Source of the DNA: Alloascoidea africana
Lineage: Eukaryota > Ascomycota > Alloascoideomycetes > Alloascoideales > Alloascoideaceae
NCBI GenBank assembly: GCA_030581615.1
Contig: JAKTTT010000001.1
Location: forward strand, 620,001 to 684,000
DNA: 64,000 nucleotides
Direction: 5' to 3'
The notes under the pieces are model-generated. The model did no database searches, was not told the DNA's origin, and saw only the letters and a list, made by a program, of their open reading frames with translations. Of this stretch, positions 51,401 to 62,697 are shown in pieces. The first letter of the stretch is position 1; every line of letters starts with the position of its first letter. A program made the position numbers and the translations under genes.

Positions 51401-53853
51401 TGGATGCTGCGGACGGGAATTGAGACTGGAGATGAGGGAGGTACGGTATCTGGAGAAGACAGACACCACTGCTGTGGCTGGGGAAGGGAACGAGGCGAGA
51501 GAAGGAGGATTTATCGCTTCTTTATACCATCGGGCTGCGACAACGGGAAAAAGGGAAAGCGAAAAAGCGAAAAGGGCCCGGGCGCGACCCGCAGGCCCGG
51601 GTGTGGGCCCGGGCACCGGGTCCCCGGGTCCCCGGGGTCTGCGGATCAATCGAGAGAGAGACCGGGATCGGTGCGGTTACCCGGCCCGGTGGTGCTGGCT
51701 CTGGCCCAGTTGGCTACGCGCCCGGTCTCTTTCCGCGAAAGCAGGCGAGCTCTGTCTCCGGGAAGTAAATATAAAAAATAAAACCGGTTCATGTGTGGGT
51801 CCACATAGACCCATGAGGGTTCCTAGGGATGAGAGCTATTCCTCGAGAATCTGGGAAAGGCGTGAGCTTGGAGCTGGCTGGTGGTTTTCGTCTTGTTTGC
51901 CCGAGGCCAGATTCTGGTTCTGTTTGGCCAGTTTGCCAACATGTGATTTATAAGATCATTAATATTTTAACGCTGTTTTTAGTTAGTTTGATTGGGACCA
52001 CCACAATAAAACCAACATGTCACGGATTTAACTAGTACAGAGTTGTGTGGTTTTCTTATCTGCTTTCTTCTTCCCTCGAATGCTTGAATTTTTTTTGTGT
52101 TACACTAGTATTTAGCCTTTTTGGATTCACAAAGATCAATTACGTACATCCAAAAACTACACTAGCGTCTTCCAGAAGAAGAAGAAGAACAAAAATTAGA
52201 TAAACACTTGCTTTGTGACCTTAATCTTTATTCCCCCTATATACATAGCGGCCCCGGTGTTTACCAATGGGCCCCGGGGACCAAAGACAAGGTACTAGAC
52301 TAATGGGAATAGAAATAGTAAGAGGTAAGGGGTAATGGTATGGGTGGATAGTAACACAAAGCTTAAAGCCGATTATTTGGTGATTTATTTTCTACCGAAA
52401 TATCTGGATCTGGAAGTGAATGATGATATTGGTTGGGGTCCTCCCCTATATCACGGTGATGATGATGATGAACGGTGACACCGACACTGAGACATAACGA
52501 GGGGATTTAGAAAAGCATAAAGGAAGGCTAAAACGATTGAGTATTATGAGTTCAGAAATCTTGCTTTTTTATTATTTTCCTTCTTTCTTCACTATGCCGC
52601 TTTTTTCTCTCCTGTTCTATATTCCTTCTTGGAATGTTGGGTACATACCATTCATTAAGGAGAATCCAGATAACCACCGATGTTTTCTTGAAATAATCGC
52701 TATTGGACCAGGCTTGTATAGATGATTCCATTTTTTTTCTTTTTAAACAACCATAGGTTCATTTGCTTTCGTAGGATAGCGTTTGGGCGTAAGTGGAGCC
52801 AAGCCAAGGTCCATGGCTGACATCATTGAGAAGCACACAGGACAAACCAGATGATGTATGAGTTTATGAGTACGGGATTGCACGGATACAGTCCAATCCA
52901 ATCCAGTCCAGTCCGACCCCGCTGTTTCCGTCTCCGATCCCAGTTGATATTGGTTGAGGATAAGGCGCGAGACAAAAGCAGAGGACCTGGAAATGGGTCA
53001 TCTTGCTCATGCCGATGAATGACCACAGATGCTTACGAACATGCAATGGAAGGGAAGTAAGGCCTGTGTTAGCGCCCAGTTGCTGTGCCCGGACCAAAAC
53101 ATTTGAGCCAGGACTAATGTTTGGAAGAGATTCAAGAAACAGCTTTGGCCACAGCCAGTTTCCATGTTCAATCTCCAATATTCAGCCACCTTGGGCTCCG
53201 TGGCACCATAACCATAAGCTGGAGGCTGATAGAGTATGTTATCCAGATAGACCACGATCCAGACATGTTATCAGAGGGACGAAAACACACCTCTATTTAA
53301 TGGGTTTTTTTACGAGCGCGAAGCTTGGTCAAGATCTGAAACATTCCCCGTTCTGCTCTTTCTGTATCGTTGATGTTGCGCTCATGGCATTGGCCAAGGC
53401 ATCGCCAGGGGGCCCTAGTGCAAGACACTCTCACACCAAAATGGGATCAGACCAGACCAGACCACATCGGAACAGAGCTCGGCGGCAGACACACTCTGCC
53501 CAGTGTGCGGATCTCGATCTGAGCCCGATGCCATTTCCATTTCCATTTCCATTTCCATTTCAATTTCAATTTCAATTTCAATTTCGGATGGAGGCCTCTC
53601 GGTCTTATCTCACGGCGGTGCGGCGGGCTCTCGCTATCAGTCGACGTTAGAGAACAAAACGGCGCAGCAGAGTTCGCCAAAACCACACTCGCTAACAATC
53701 GACGTTAGCGACACTTTTAGATCCCAGAACACCTCCGTTCTGGGAAAAATTGGACCCCACGGTCCCTTTTTTATGTTTTTTTTGCTCTTTATAAACACAC
53801 TCGCTCCTCCTCTTTTCCATATCCCATATATATTACACACGAGCTGTTGAAAG
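51401..53853. other. 2.45-kb intergenic with GC island and hexamer microsatellite
   Basis: At about 51560-51720 is a dense GC island with repeated CCCGGG. Further on the sequence returns to AT-rich. At 53531-53584 lies a compound repeat, about five TTCCAT units followed by four TTCAAT units. A TATA-like CATATATAT precedes the aminotransferase start by about 30 bp. Long open frames here (for example 53003-53650) have no ATG context or family resemblance and are not called. Confidence 0.5.
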
Positions 53854-55326
53854 ATGACTATTCCCGCAGCTGATTGGTCCTGTTTCCTGTCCAAGGAATC
53901 CCACTCCAGAGAGCTTTCCGTCCTGTATAACCTTCTCGTGGACTCGGATAAATCCAACATCATATCTCTCGGGGGCGGTTTACCCCATGAGGACAACTTT
54001 CCTTTTAAAGGTTTTTCCTACGAATATCTCACAAAGGAGTCTGGTTTCAAACAGACTGGTACCGCTACCGCTGTAAAAGACGATGAGGGTGAATCCACGC
54101 TTTATGAAGCCCTCCAGTATGCTCCATCAGAGGGAATCGAGTTTTTGCTCAATTGGACAAAACAGCATATGGAACTTGTACATAAACCGGGACACAAAGA
54201 TTGGAACGTTTCCATCTCTGCGGGCAGCACCCAGGCATTTGAGACATTGTTGCGAATGCTGTGCGATCCTGGAGATGTGTTGCTCGTTGAGGAACTCACG
54301 TATCCAAGCGCGAAAGAAGCGGCCCAGCCATTGGCGATAATCTGCCATCCCGTGGCCATTGATGAACATGGTTTGATCCCCCAGGAACTGGACGAGATGT
54401 TGTCCAATTGGAGCTATACCGCGAAGAAACCGCGTGTCATTTATACGATCCCCACGGGTCAGAACCCCACGGGGTCCTCTATGCCTCTTTCCCGGCGTCA
54501 TGAGTTTTACAAGGTGGCACAGAAACACAATTTGTTGATCATTGAGGATGACCCTTATTACTATCTCCAACTTGTGGATTTAAATCTTGAAGAGGTTACA
54601 ACACCGAATTTCTCCGAGCGGGACTATCTCACAACAGTTCACAATTACCCCAGTCTTTTGAAATTGGATACAGATGGCCGAGTCATTCGTATTGACTCCT
54701 TCTCCAAGATTCTTTTCCCCGGTGCTCGAATAGGCTGGATCACAGGGAATTCATTTTTCATAAACCAGGTGAATAGACATAACGAGGTAAATATACACAG
54801 TGCCTCTGGTGTTGCTCAAAGTCTAGTATTTTCACTTTTGAAACAATGGGGGCATGATGGATATTTGAACTGGCTAAGACATTTAAGTGTGAATTATAGC
54901 ATTCGAAAAAAAATGTTGGTGAATGCATTTGAAAAGCATGTTCCTAAAGAATTGGCCACTTTATCAAATGCAGATCATGGTATGTTTCTCTGGGTCAAGA
55001 TCAATTGTGAAAATTTCAAAAATAATAGAAGAGGAAGAGGAAGAAGAAGCGAAGAACAAAAAAGAATTCCGGATTCAATTTGGCGATTAAAACTTGAAGA
55101 TCTTATCTATCGGGAAACAATTGTACAAAAAGTTGTACTTGCAAAGGCATCTTGGTTCGCCACGCCCAATTATTTCGAACAGGAGGACGTTCGAAAAGCA
55201 GCAGCAGAAGCGGTGGGGAGTCCAGGATTCAGAATCACATTTGCCTCTTTCAAATTTGATGATGTTGAAGAGGCTGCTATTCGATTTGCTTCTGCTTTAA
55301 AAGCAGTTCAAAAAGAACTTGTTTAG
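53854..55326 (+). CDS. ARO8: Aromatic/aminoadipate aminotransferase (ARO8 type)
   Basis: PLP enzyme of fold type I, 490 residues, no intron; S. cerevisiae Aro8 has 500. Aro8 transfers amino groups between aromatic amino acids, glutamate and 2-aminoadipate, in the cytosol, and so serves both aromatic and lysine metabolism. Visible: NIISLGGGLPHEDNFPF (substrate-binding N-terminal segment), YAPSEGIEFLLNW, the GSTQAFETLLRML helix, YTIPTGQNPTGSS with the PLP-contacting Asn, EDDPYYYLQL with the Asp that binds the pyridine nitrogen, and DSFSKILFPGARIGWITG with the Schiff-base lysine K285. It could equally be the Aro9-like paralogue; Aro8 is chosen from length and general similarity. Confidence 0.85.
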   Translation: MTIPAADWSCFLSKESHSRELSVLYNLLVDSDKSNIISLGGGLPHEDNFPFKGFSYEYLTKESGFKQTGTATAVKDDEGESTLYEALQYAPSEGIEFLLNWTKQHMELVHKPGHKDWNVSISAGSTQAFETLLRMLCDPGDVLLVEELTYPSAKEAAQPLAIICHPVAIDEHGLIPQELDEMLSNWSYTAKKPRVIYTIPTGQNPTGSSMPLSRRHEFYKVAQKHNLLIIEDDPYYYLQLVDLNLEEVTTPNFSERDYLTTVHNYPSLLKLDTDGRVIRIDSFSKILFPGARIGWITGNSFFINQVNRHNEVNIHSASGVAQSLVFSLLKQWGHDGYLNWLRHLSVNYSIRKKMLVNAFEKHVPKELATLSNADHGMFLWVKINCENFKNNRRGRGRRSEEQKRIPDSIWRLKLEDLIYRETIVQKVVLAKASWFATPNYFEQEDVRKAAAEAVGSPGFRITFASFKFDDVEEAAIRFASALKAVQKELV

Positions 55327-55968
55327 AAAAACATCCCCCCGGGGTATATTTTTTTGAAAGTATTTATTTTGAACAAAGTGTTTAGAGCATTTGTTATCTC
55401 TATTTTTTTTGGCTTTTGGCTTTTGGCTTTTCGCTTTTGGATTTCTGTGTTGATGATGACTAAATGTCGGGATGGGAGGGGCAACAAATCTCAACTTATA
55501 ACAACAATGGAAATGGCAAGGTTACACATATACTAATAATAATAATAATAGTTAAGTTATTATACCTTATATATAAATATATTTTTTTTGGATTGGATAT
55601 CTAAACCATATCGAGTAATGTATGGAGTGGATGTAGTAGTCTAACAGTTTTATGCGAGCGGCGCTAACTAGAGATATGCAATGTATGTTCCCTCCCCCCC
55701 AGTTATTGTTCTAGAAAACTCTATGTGCATTTACGATTATGCAAAACCGTTAACCGTTTTTAAAATATCGTGTTTATCTCTTTTGTTGTTTCGAGAAAAT
55801 TCCAAGACATGTGTATGTGCGTGAGATATGTAAAAGAAGGATTTGTCAGGTTTGCCACATCTTATTAATCGATCGGTGTTTACTTTTTGGGGTATAAAAA
55901 CCAGTTGAAATCACCAGAGAAATAAAAAAATCACATCACAAGATTCATATTTTCTAAAAAAAAATACA
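55327..55968. other. Spacer and promoter of the small heat-shock gene
   Basis: The 3' end of the aminotransferase is followed by a 7-bp tandem (about four TTTTGGC units, 55407-55440) and an AAT run near 55535. The second half is the promoter of the next gene, with heat-shock elements and TATAAAAA at 55893-55900. Confidence 0.6.
55790..55802. promoter_or_regulatory. Perfect three-unit heat-shock element
   Basis: The sequence TTC-GA-GAA-AA-TTC gives three alternating 5-bp units, the binding site of a trimeric heat-shock factor. A second two-unit site, TTCTAGAA, is at 55709-55716. Both lie 170-260 bp before the small heat-shock protein start, with a TATA box between. Confidence 0.8.
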
Positions 55969-56865
55969 ATGTCTACTATCTACACAAACAATTGGTTCCC
56001 ATTTGAGAATTTTGCTCCTCAATCACGAGTTTTCTCGCTTGATTGTGATGATATTGATCCTTCACTGTTTCTGAGTAGGTCTTTGGGATATCCACAAGAT
56101 TTTCTCACCTCCTGTGCTATATTCCCAAAGACATATGACAAGTCTCATTTTACACAAAATCATCGATCAACTAAGACTGAGACTGATACTGATACTGAGA
56201 AGAAATCGGAATCTACAAAAGTTAATTCAAGGAATGATGATGATGATGATGATGATCCATCTCCGATGAAAGGAAATGATTATTACGTTCCAGCATCCGA
56301 TATTTATGAAGATGAAGAGAAATTCGAAATATTTGTTGCGTTACCTGGGACACAACGTTCAGATATCGATATTGATTGGCATATTGAAAGTCAAAGATTG
56401 ACCATTTCAGGAATCACAAAGCGTCGTCCTAAAACAACAACATCGATGTTAAGATCATCACAAATAGAGACATATGGTTCTTTCCACAAAGAGATTCCAA
56501 TTGGTTTACAATTTCAAGGGTCAAATAGTTATGGTGATAAGATGTTTGAGATTACTGATGATCATTCTTTGATTTCTGCAAAGTTTGAAAATGGGATATT
56601 GACAATTAGATTGCCCAAGAAGAAGAGTCAAAAGGTGAAGAATGTGAAACGACGGATTCCAATATCTTCAAATCAAGAGACTTTTAATCCAATGATAATA
56701 AATCAACCCAACAATAATATTACAAGGACCACCACCATGGAAGAACATTTAGTCGAAGATGATTATGATGTGATGAGTGTAACAGACGAGGAGGAAACTG
56801 AAAAGGGGAATATTCATAGACAACCTTCAGTTGAAGAAGTCGAGGATGAGGAATTTTCAAGTTGA
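55969..56865 (+). CDS. Small heat-shock protein (Hsp20/alpha-crystallin)
   Basis: 298 residues, no intron. Small heat-shock proteins hold unfolding proteins in the cytosol during stress. An N-terminal region rich in aromatic residues (WFPFENFAPQ) and an acidic linker with an Asp run precede the alpha-crystallin domain at about 105-218 (YVPASDIYEDEEKFEIFVALPG, the inserted loop, then AKFENGILTIRLPKK). A hydrophobic pair after the domain (RRIPISS) may be the I-x-I-type tail motif that joins dimers. The C-terminus is long and acidic (DEEETEKG, VEDEEFSS). Length and the acidic parts recall Hsp42 (375) more than Hsp26 (214), but I do not assign either. Confidence 0.9.
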   Translation: MSTIYTNNWFPFENFAPQSRVFSLDCDDIDPSLFLSRSLGYPQDFLTSCAIFPKTYDKSHFTQNHRSTKTETDTDTEKKSESTKVNSRNDDDDDDDPSPMKGNDYYVPASDIYEDEEKFEIFVALPGTQRSDIDIDWHIESQRLTISGITKRRPKTTTSMLRSSQIETYGSFHKEIPIGLQFQGSNSYGDKMFEITDDHSLISAKFENGILTIRLPKKKSQKVKNVKRRIPISSNQETFNPMIINQPNNNITRTTTMEEHLVEDDYDVMSVTDEEETEKGNIHRQPSVEEVEDEEFSS

Positions 56866-58815
56866 TGAAGGGGGATTTATCCGGGGCAAGTCTTTTTGTC
56901 TATATCCAGTAAGAAGGATAAAAACGGATCGGCTTTACAAATTTTAGATTATTAATATTAATTATTGTTGTGATTTTCGAAGGTGATTAAGAAAAAAATA
57001 ATATAATAAATGGTTTATTCCAAATACAAAAAATTAATACAAAAAATTTGTTATTTCCATTAACAAGGTTTTAATCTAACAAGTAAAGATGAAAAAAGAA
57101 AAAAGAAAAAAGAAAAAGACAAGAAATAAAACGAAAAACTGTGGCTTTCACGGGAGATGTGAACCATTTAAGGAGGGCAAAAGAAGGTAGGATGATGATG
57201 GATGCTGATGAAACTGAAACGTTCATGATCATGATGATCAAGATGATTGATCACTATCCATTATCATAGATTTGATACTGGTTATTGAATAATCTAATAT
57301 TGATGATGAGAATAAAGGAAATTGTTGTTAGTTTATTATTCATTGGCATAAAAAAGTACAAAATGATTGAGATACGAATCAAGTCGCCGTTTTCCATCAG
57401 ATAAAAGTTGGAAATCCGACCAGTAGGATTCTTATGACAAGATTGCATGATGTTTAAAACAACTGGTAAAAAAACATAGAAAGAATGGTGGTTTTGTATT
57501 CCATAGGACCTACTACTACTGACTGCACACGCATTTAAAGTTGGCAAGATCCTTGTGTTGAAAAAGAAGTGTTTGGTTTTTTAGATGTTAGAAACGAAAC
57601 AGAAAACATACTTGCATAATTGGAAAATGAAGATCTATCTAATATCGTTAGAATGAGAATTTAGTTACTACAAAGATCAATAGTTTATTCGAAAAATGCT
57701 CAAAGGCCAGTGCATATGAGTGAGTGTATTGAACGATTTGATCTATTGGGTTTTTGGAGAAGCTTCGAGAAACAGCATGGAAGGTTTTGTTTTGATGATA
57801 GATCGGATTTAGTTTAATTTTGGTCAGTCTAATCTAATGGACGATTGATTTTTTTTTTACTTGAGAAGGAAGGTATTTTCGTAAGAATTTAAGTGATAAC
57901 TGGTAATTTCCCGACGATGAGCGAGGAGCGAGGAGCGGTTAAAAAAGCATTTTGTTAAAACTGTGGCTTTATGGATGAGGCAATATGTAAGGAACATCGT
58001 GTCCATGGTTTCTACATTATTGTTGGACCAGGAGTAGCAGGATTAGGTGGATTGTAGCATCTATCGCTTAAGCACGGTGCCCAACCCGCCGATGGACTCG
58101 ACCAACTCCAATTTCTTATGATGTTCTTCCAGGTCCTGTAAACCTCAAAATGGCCGGACCAATCCGCACAGGCTTGGCCATTCCAACGCAATTAGAGTTT
58201 CTCGCAGGCACCGGCCATCTCGCGACGGACCAGGCGAAGCTGGCGAGGCAGGAGCAGACGAGGAAGACGAAGCTGGTGAAGCTGGTGAAGGCCGTGTAGG
58301 AAGTAGGAAATAGAAAGCAGAAATGGGCTGGCCGTTGGAGCAGTTCCGTTCGATTTCCCGTCCGCGGTCTCTTGGACCAGCGGTCTCTGATCTCAGAGCT
58401 CACAGCTCACAGCTCTGAGCTCTCTGAACTCGCTGGACTTGCTGGACTCGCAAACCCCTAGCCCGTATTATCATAATCCCGACGAGGATCGGCTGCCCAG
58501 GTCTCCCGCCAAAGCTCCCAGCCCAGCTCCCGGACGAGGGTTCGGACGAGGGTTCGGAAGAGGTTTCGGTTTCGGATTCGCGAGTCTTGTCGCTGGCTGG
58601 CGGTGTTCTTTTCTCCCTGGAGCCTCTCTTCTCTTCCTCAGCTCCTCTCGTTCTCTCCCCCCTGCTCCAGCCCAGCACAGTCCAGCACAGTCCAGCACAG
58701 CTCGGTTCATCTCAACTCAACTCCAGTCCAGCTCCATTGTGCTCCTTCTCGCACTCCCCCTGCCACCTCCACTTCAGCTTCCACTTCAGCTCCAGCTCCC
58801 GCTCCCGCTCCCGCA
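56866..58815. other. 1.95-kb intergenic with a possible oxidoreductase relic
   Basis: 56866-57960 is AT-rich without genes. A short relic lies at 57971-58140 (separate entry). From about 58090 to 58815 the sequence is GC-rich with short tandems (GAGGGTTCGGAC twice near 58535, CAGTCCAGCA three times near 58680, GCTCCC repeats near 58795) and acts as the leader and promoter of the zinc-cluster gene. Confidence 0.5.
57971..58140 (+). pseudogene. Possible relic of an FAD-dependent oxidoreductase N-terminus
   Basis: An ATG at 57971 opens 28 codons ending GFYIIVGPGVAGLGGL before a TAG at 58055. The same frame continues with HLSLKHGAQPADGLDQLQ to about 58140. IIVGPGVAGLGGL has the G-x-G-x-x-G of a Rossmann-type FAD site, and the continuation resembles the helix and second strand that follow it in flavin monooxygenases. 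With one stop and no downstream domain it would be a dead fragment. The match covers only about 45 residues and may be chance. Confidence 0.3.
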
Positions 58816-60844
58816 ATGGGCAGAAAGCTGCTGTCCCAGTACAGCCACACCGGTTGTCGACGGTGCAAACAGATGCGATACAAATGCGACGAGCAGTATC
58901 CGGCCTGTACGGCCTGTGTCAAAAAGGGCCTCGCCTGTATCTACGACTTCATCCAGGTCTACGACCCTGAAAAGGCCCTGCGAAAGGCCTCCAGAAAGAA
59001 AAAATCCTCCACCGCAAAGCCCAAATCCTCAACTTTGACTTCAACTGCTGCTTCAACTTCCACTTCCACTTCTGCTGCCACCAAGCCCTTCTCTTCAAGC
59101 GTTTCCTTCAACTCCAGCTCAAGCAATGTCTCTGCAACCACAGCTCCAACCTCAACCTCAACCTCAACTTCATCCTCATCCTCATCCTCAAATCCGGCCT
59201 CAGGCACAGGCCCATCCTCCAACTCCAACGCCAACTCCATCACAATCTCCAATTCCCGCTCAAGCCCGTCAATCTCCTCCGCGGCCGCCAATCTCGCCAA
59301 TTCGTCCTCTTCGGCCACAACCACCCTGTGCTCAGACTCCAAAAACAGCTCCAGATCCACCCTCTCGGCCATATCGTCCTCCTCAACGGTCCCATCTTCC
59401 ACAACCGCAAAATCATCCCCAGCCGAAAACGACACCGCCAGCCCTAACGTGAGTTCTCTTTCCCCTTTTCTTTCCCTCGGCTCCTTCTAACAAATAGCCA
59501 ACCATTTTTTTTTCTTTCTCCCAGAGCGAGGCCTCATCTGCTTCCTCCTCAAGCCCCACGAGAAACCAGGACGTTCCCGCGGACCAGGCCATCATCTTCA
59601 CCTATCCCTGGTTCCGCTCAACCCACCACGAATGGACCCAGATGGTCCAGCAGTACTATCCCGAAACTTGGAATTCCTACCAGTTGAAAACTTTCTTGTA
59701 CACCTATTTCCGCCAGTCCAAATGTGTCACAAACGTGCCTTTATTCCAGGACGATTCGAACGTCCTCATCAACTCGTTACTCGTCCTTGAACCAAAGTAC
59801 CCCATTGTCGAACACGTAATCTACGCCGTCGCCTCAAATCACATTAACGTCCAGATCCACGATACCCGATGGCGCGACATTTCTTCTAAAAACATGCAGT
59901 TGAGTCTGAAATTACTCGCCTCAAATGTCTCCTCATATACTCGGTTCGATGAAGCAATGTGCCATTTGGCCGCCGTTATGCTTCTATTCAGTGAAAGAAC
60001 CGCTTCCGAATCAAACGTTTGGAGACTCCATCTTAAAGGAGCTTTTGGTCTAATGGATACATATAGCAAATTGTTGGCTTCAGATCATGACATTTCTCCC
60101 GCTGGTTATAACCTGTATTTGGTAATCCGTTGTTGGATTCCTTTTGCAGAAACCCATGCTTGGTTATCATCTCCCGATGGTGGTTCTCTTCGTACAAAAC
60201 GCGATGTCGATCTACTCATGGATGATACCCCTTATGCCACCCAACTGAACACAATATGCGATGAAAATTACAATTTTATTCGATGTTCAAGTCAACATTT
60301 AATCCCTCTATATAAAGAAGTACTAAAACTTATCATTGATAAACGTGGAATCGATCTGGAAAGCCCCCGACTTGATCCTTCCGAAGTCAGAATCCAAGCC
60401 AATCAAATCTATCATTTGATTGAAACCGTTTCTAATGAAGTTTTCACTTTCCCTTCAGTTGATGATCAAGATTTGAAAACATGTATGAGAATCAGTCATG
60501 TTTGTTTCTGTTGGGCTTTACAATTGTTCATCCTTTTACAATTGTTAGAAACAGATGTTCATGATCCAATTATACAGACAAAAAAATATTCTTTGGTAAT
60601 GGCTGCAAACAATATCCCACATCCCAAAAGTATGTCAATTGTTATTCATTGGCCCCTGTTTCAAGCAGGTTTATGTTGTATTGATGAAGAATCCCAACAA
60701 ATTGTTGAAAGAAGATTGCTTGATTGTTGTGAAAGAGGTATAATGGTTGCAAAGAATTCCTTGGATCGATTACGTTTACGTTGGGATGCTATAAAAAGAG
60801 GTGTACCAAATGATTATGAAGATATCGATTGTATAGCCTATTAA
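58816..60844 (+). CDS. Zn2Cys6 zinc-cluster transcription factor, two exons
   Basis: Exons 58816-59448 and 59525-60844, 650 residues. The intron (GTGAGT donor, TTCTAAC branch, CAG acceptor) is in phase 0. The DNA-binding zinc cluster is near the start: cysteines 14, 17, 24, 31, 34 and 41 in [12 protein letters not shown], then [12 protein letters not shown], followed by a basic linker ([11 protein letters not shown]). A long Ser/Thr-rich, GC-rich region spans about 60-235. Exon 2 encodes the fungal transcription-factor regulatory domain ([39 protein letters not shown] near the end), of the type also found in sterol regulators such as Upc2. The target pathway cannot be read from sequence; no enzyme cluster adjoins it. 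Confidence 0.9.
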
Positions 60845-62697
60845 AAGTGGGGGGAAAAGCTTGATTAATCCAAAAAAGAAAACAAAAAGAGGAAGGGGAA
60901 AGAAGACAAACTACCCCTTTGTAACACTACGTTTTGATCTTTTTCTTGACACAATTCATATATATATATATATATATATATATAATGTATGTATGTTTAC
61001 AGGACAAACATTGTCGGTATATTAAAAACTGTCGATTATTCTTTTGCTTTCCTTTCCTTTCGTTGAGAGATGAGATATCATTTATCTACTTTCCTTCCCA
61101 TACTTTTTTTGTTTTCTTCTCTCCTTTGGTATTGATTATATATGTGGGAACTATTTTGTGGTGATTTTGTATAATTATGAATGATAAGTTGTTGCTTGAT
61201 TTATGTTTTTTTGCAACAAGAAAAAAAAAAGAAAATTGTCTTTCCCCTCGCCTTCTCACCATATGTAAAGTGAATATTTAGCAGTAATATATATTCAAAA
61301 CCCAACTGGATATGAATGATTTGTATTTTATGTTTTGTGTTTCCCCCCAATTTTTCAAAAGACGATAGAATGGATCAATTAATATATGGATTGTACAGGT
61401 TCTAGTTCTAGTTCTAGTTCAAGTTCAAGTTCAAGTTCTTGAAGTGATCGCGGGATCAAAAACCAAAAAAAAATTAAAAAAAAAAAAAAAGTGACATACA
61501 TGACATACATGACATAAGCGTTTAGTTTAGCATAGTTTAGTTAGTGGTTACCGATTTTTCCATTCAAATCCAGCTTAATAATTTATTGTTGTCGCATCTT
61601 TATTGTTTATTTATTTCCCCCCCTTTTTCTCGCAAATAGTAATCGAAAATCCGTTTATTGGTGGGAAACAAACATACACGCCTTGGTGATGGTGGTCTTT
61701 TGGTTTTGGGTTTTTGGTTTCGGGAGGGAGGGAGTCTTGGCTTCCGTGGTTATTACGAATATACATGAATTTATTATCGTAAGATAAGAATGTAAGAGGT
61801 TGGATTTGATCAAAACCAAGAACAACAAGAATTTGAAGTGGTTTTTTTTTTCCACCTAAATTTTTTGATAACATGGGTTTTAAAGAGAAAAATGTATAAG
61901 GTTGCATAATTTTACTGATACGATATTGCATCATTTATATACGATGCATCGATTCAACATCTTTTTTCAATCTTTAAATATCCGAATTAAAACAATGGGT
62001 GAAGAGTTATATAGGTTTGGGATATTCATTGTTTGGAAAAAAATTGTTTACTACAACTACATCAGCATCTATGAGTATTGGTTGCCACTTTTAATGCCCA
62101 AGGTACATGTCATGTCTTTTAAAAATGGCTTTGCTCAAATATGCGAGTTTCACAATACCATTTTCCATAACAATTGACTACCTATCTATTTGTAAATGGT
62201 ATCCTCGTTTATGAATACAAACATTCTTTATTAATCAAATGAGAGTCTCCCTTCCAAACGAAATACAAATTACAAAAGGCGGGAACGGAATGGAAGCAGT
62301 TTTTTTTTCTCGGTGTTCATATTAACCGCCCTTTTCCCTATGGTTTCCGTTCTCAGGTAAATTAAATCAGATACTAGAAAGACTGGTGGCGAATATGCCC
62401 ATAAAAATAATATTGATGAACCGACACTTGCTTATGAACCCAGATACGGAGACCATGGATCAGGTGCTAAATCGCCTTATAATCAAATCCGCCCACTACA
62501 ACACTTTTTTTTTGGTATTTCTTGATTAAATCTTAGTAATGCTAAATTAAAATGAAATTACCATATGCTCAATTTAAACTTCACCAATAAATTTTTTCTT
62601 CTTCTTTGGTTCTGTAGTTTTATACAGATTGTGCAATAGACGCAGCCAATTAACTAAAAACAAATCAAAATCAAAATCATCATAAAACATAAGCATA
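60845..62697. other. 1.85-kb convergent intergenic, repeat-rich
   Basis: No gene recognised. Simple repeats: a TA run at about 60959-60984; a compound hexamer at 61399-61440 (GTTCTA units then GTTCAA units); a 10-bp tandem (TGACATACAT) three times near 61492-61515; and ATCAAA units near 62660. Short frames such as 61902-62177 have no family resemblance. Confidence 0.5.

Noticed and set aside
51264-51953. Plus-strand frames of about 190-230 codons
   Set aside because: Antisense of the Ser/His-rich gene and its GC island; no family resemblance and repeat-driven.
52440-52490. Box C/D-like GTGATGA and CTGA pair
   Set aside because: C and D boxes are too close together for a snoRNA.
53003-53650. 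Plus-strand frame of 215 codons
   Set aside because: Runs through a hexanucleotide repeat, has no recognisable domain, and occupies the promoter region of the aminotransferase.
58959-59435. Minus-strand Glu/Val-rich frame of 158 codons
   Set aside because: Antisense of the Ser/Thr-rich linker of the zinc-cluster regulator; low complexity only.
61492-61515. 10-bp tandem (TGACATACAT) as CRISPR-like or LTR edge
   Set aside because: Direct tandem without spacers; a plain minisatellite in a eukaryotic genome.
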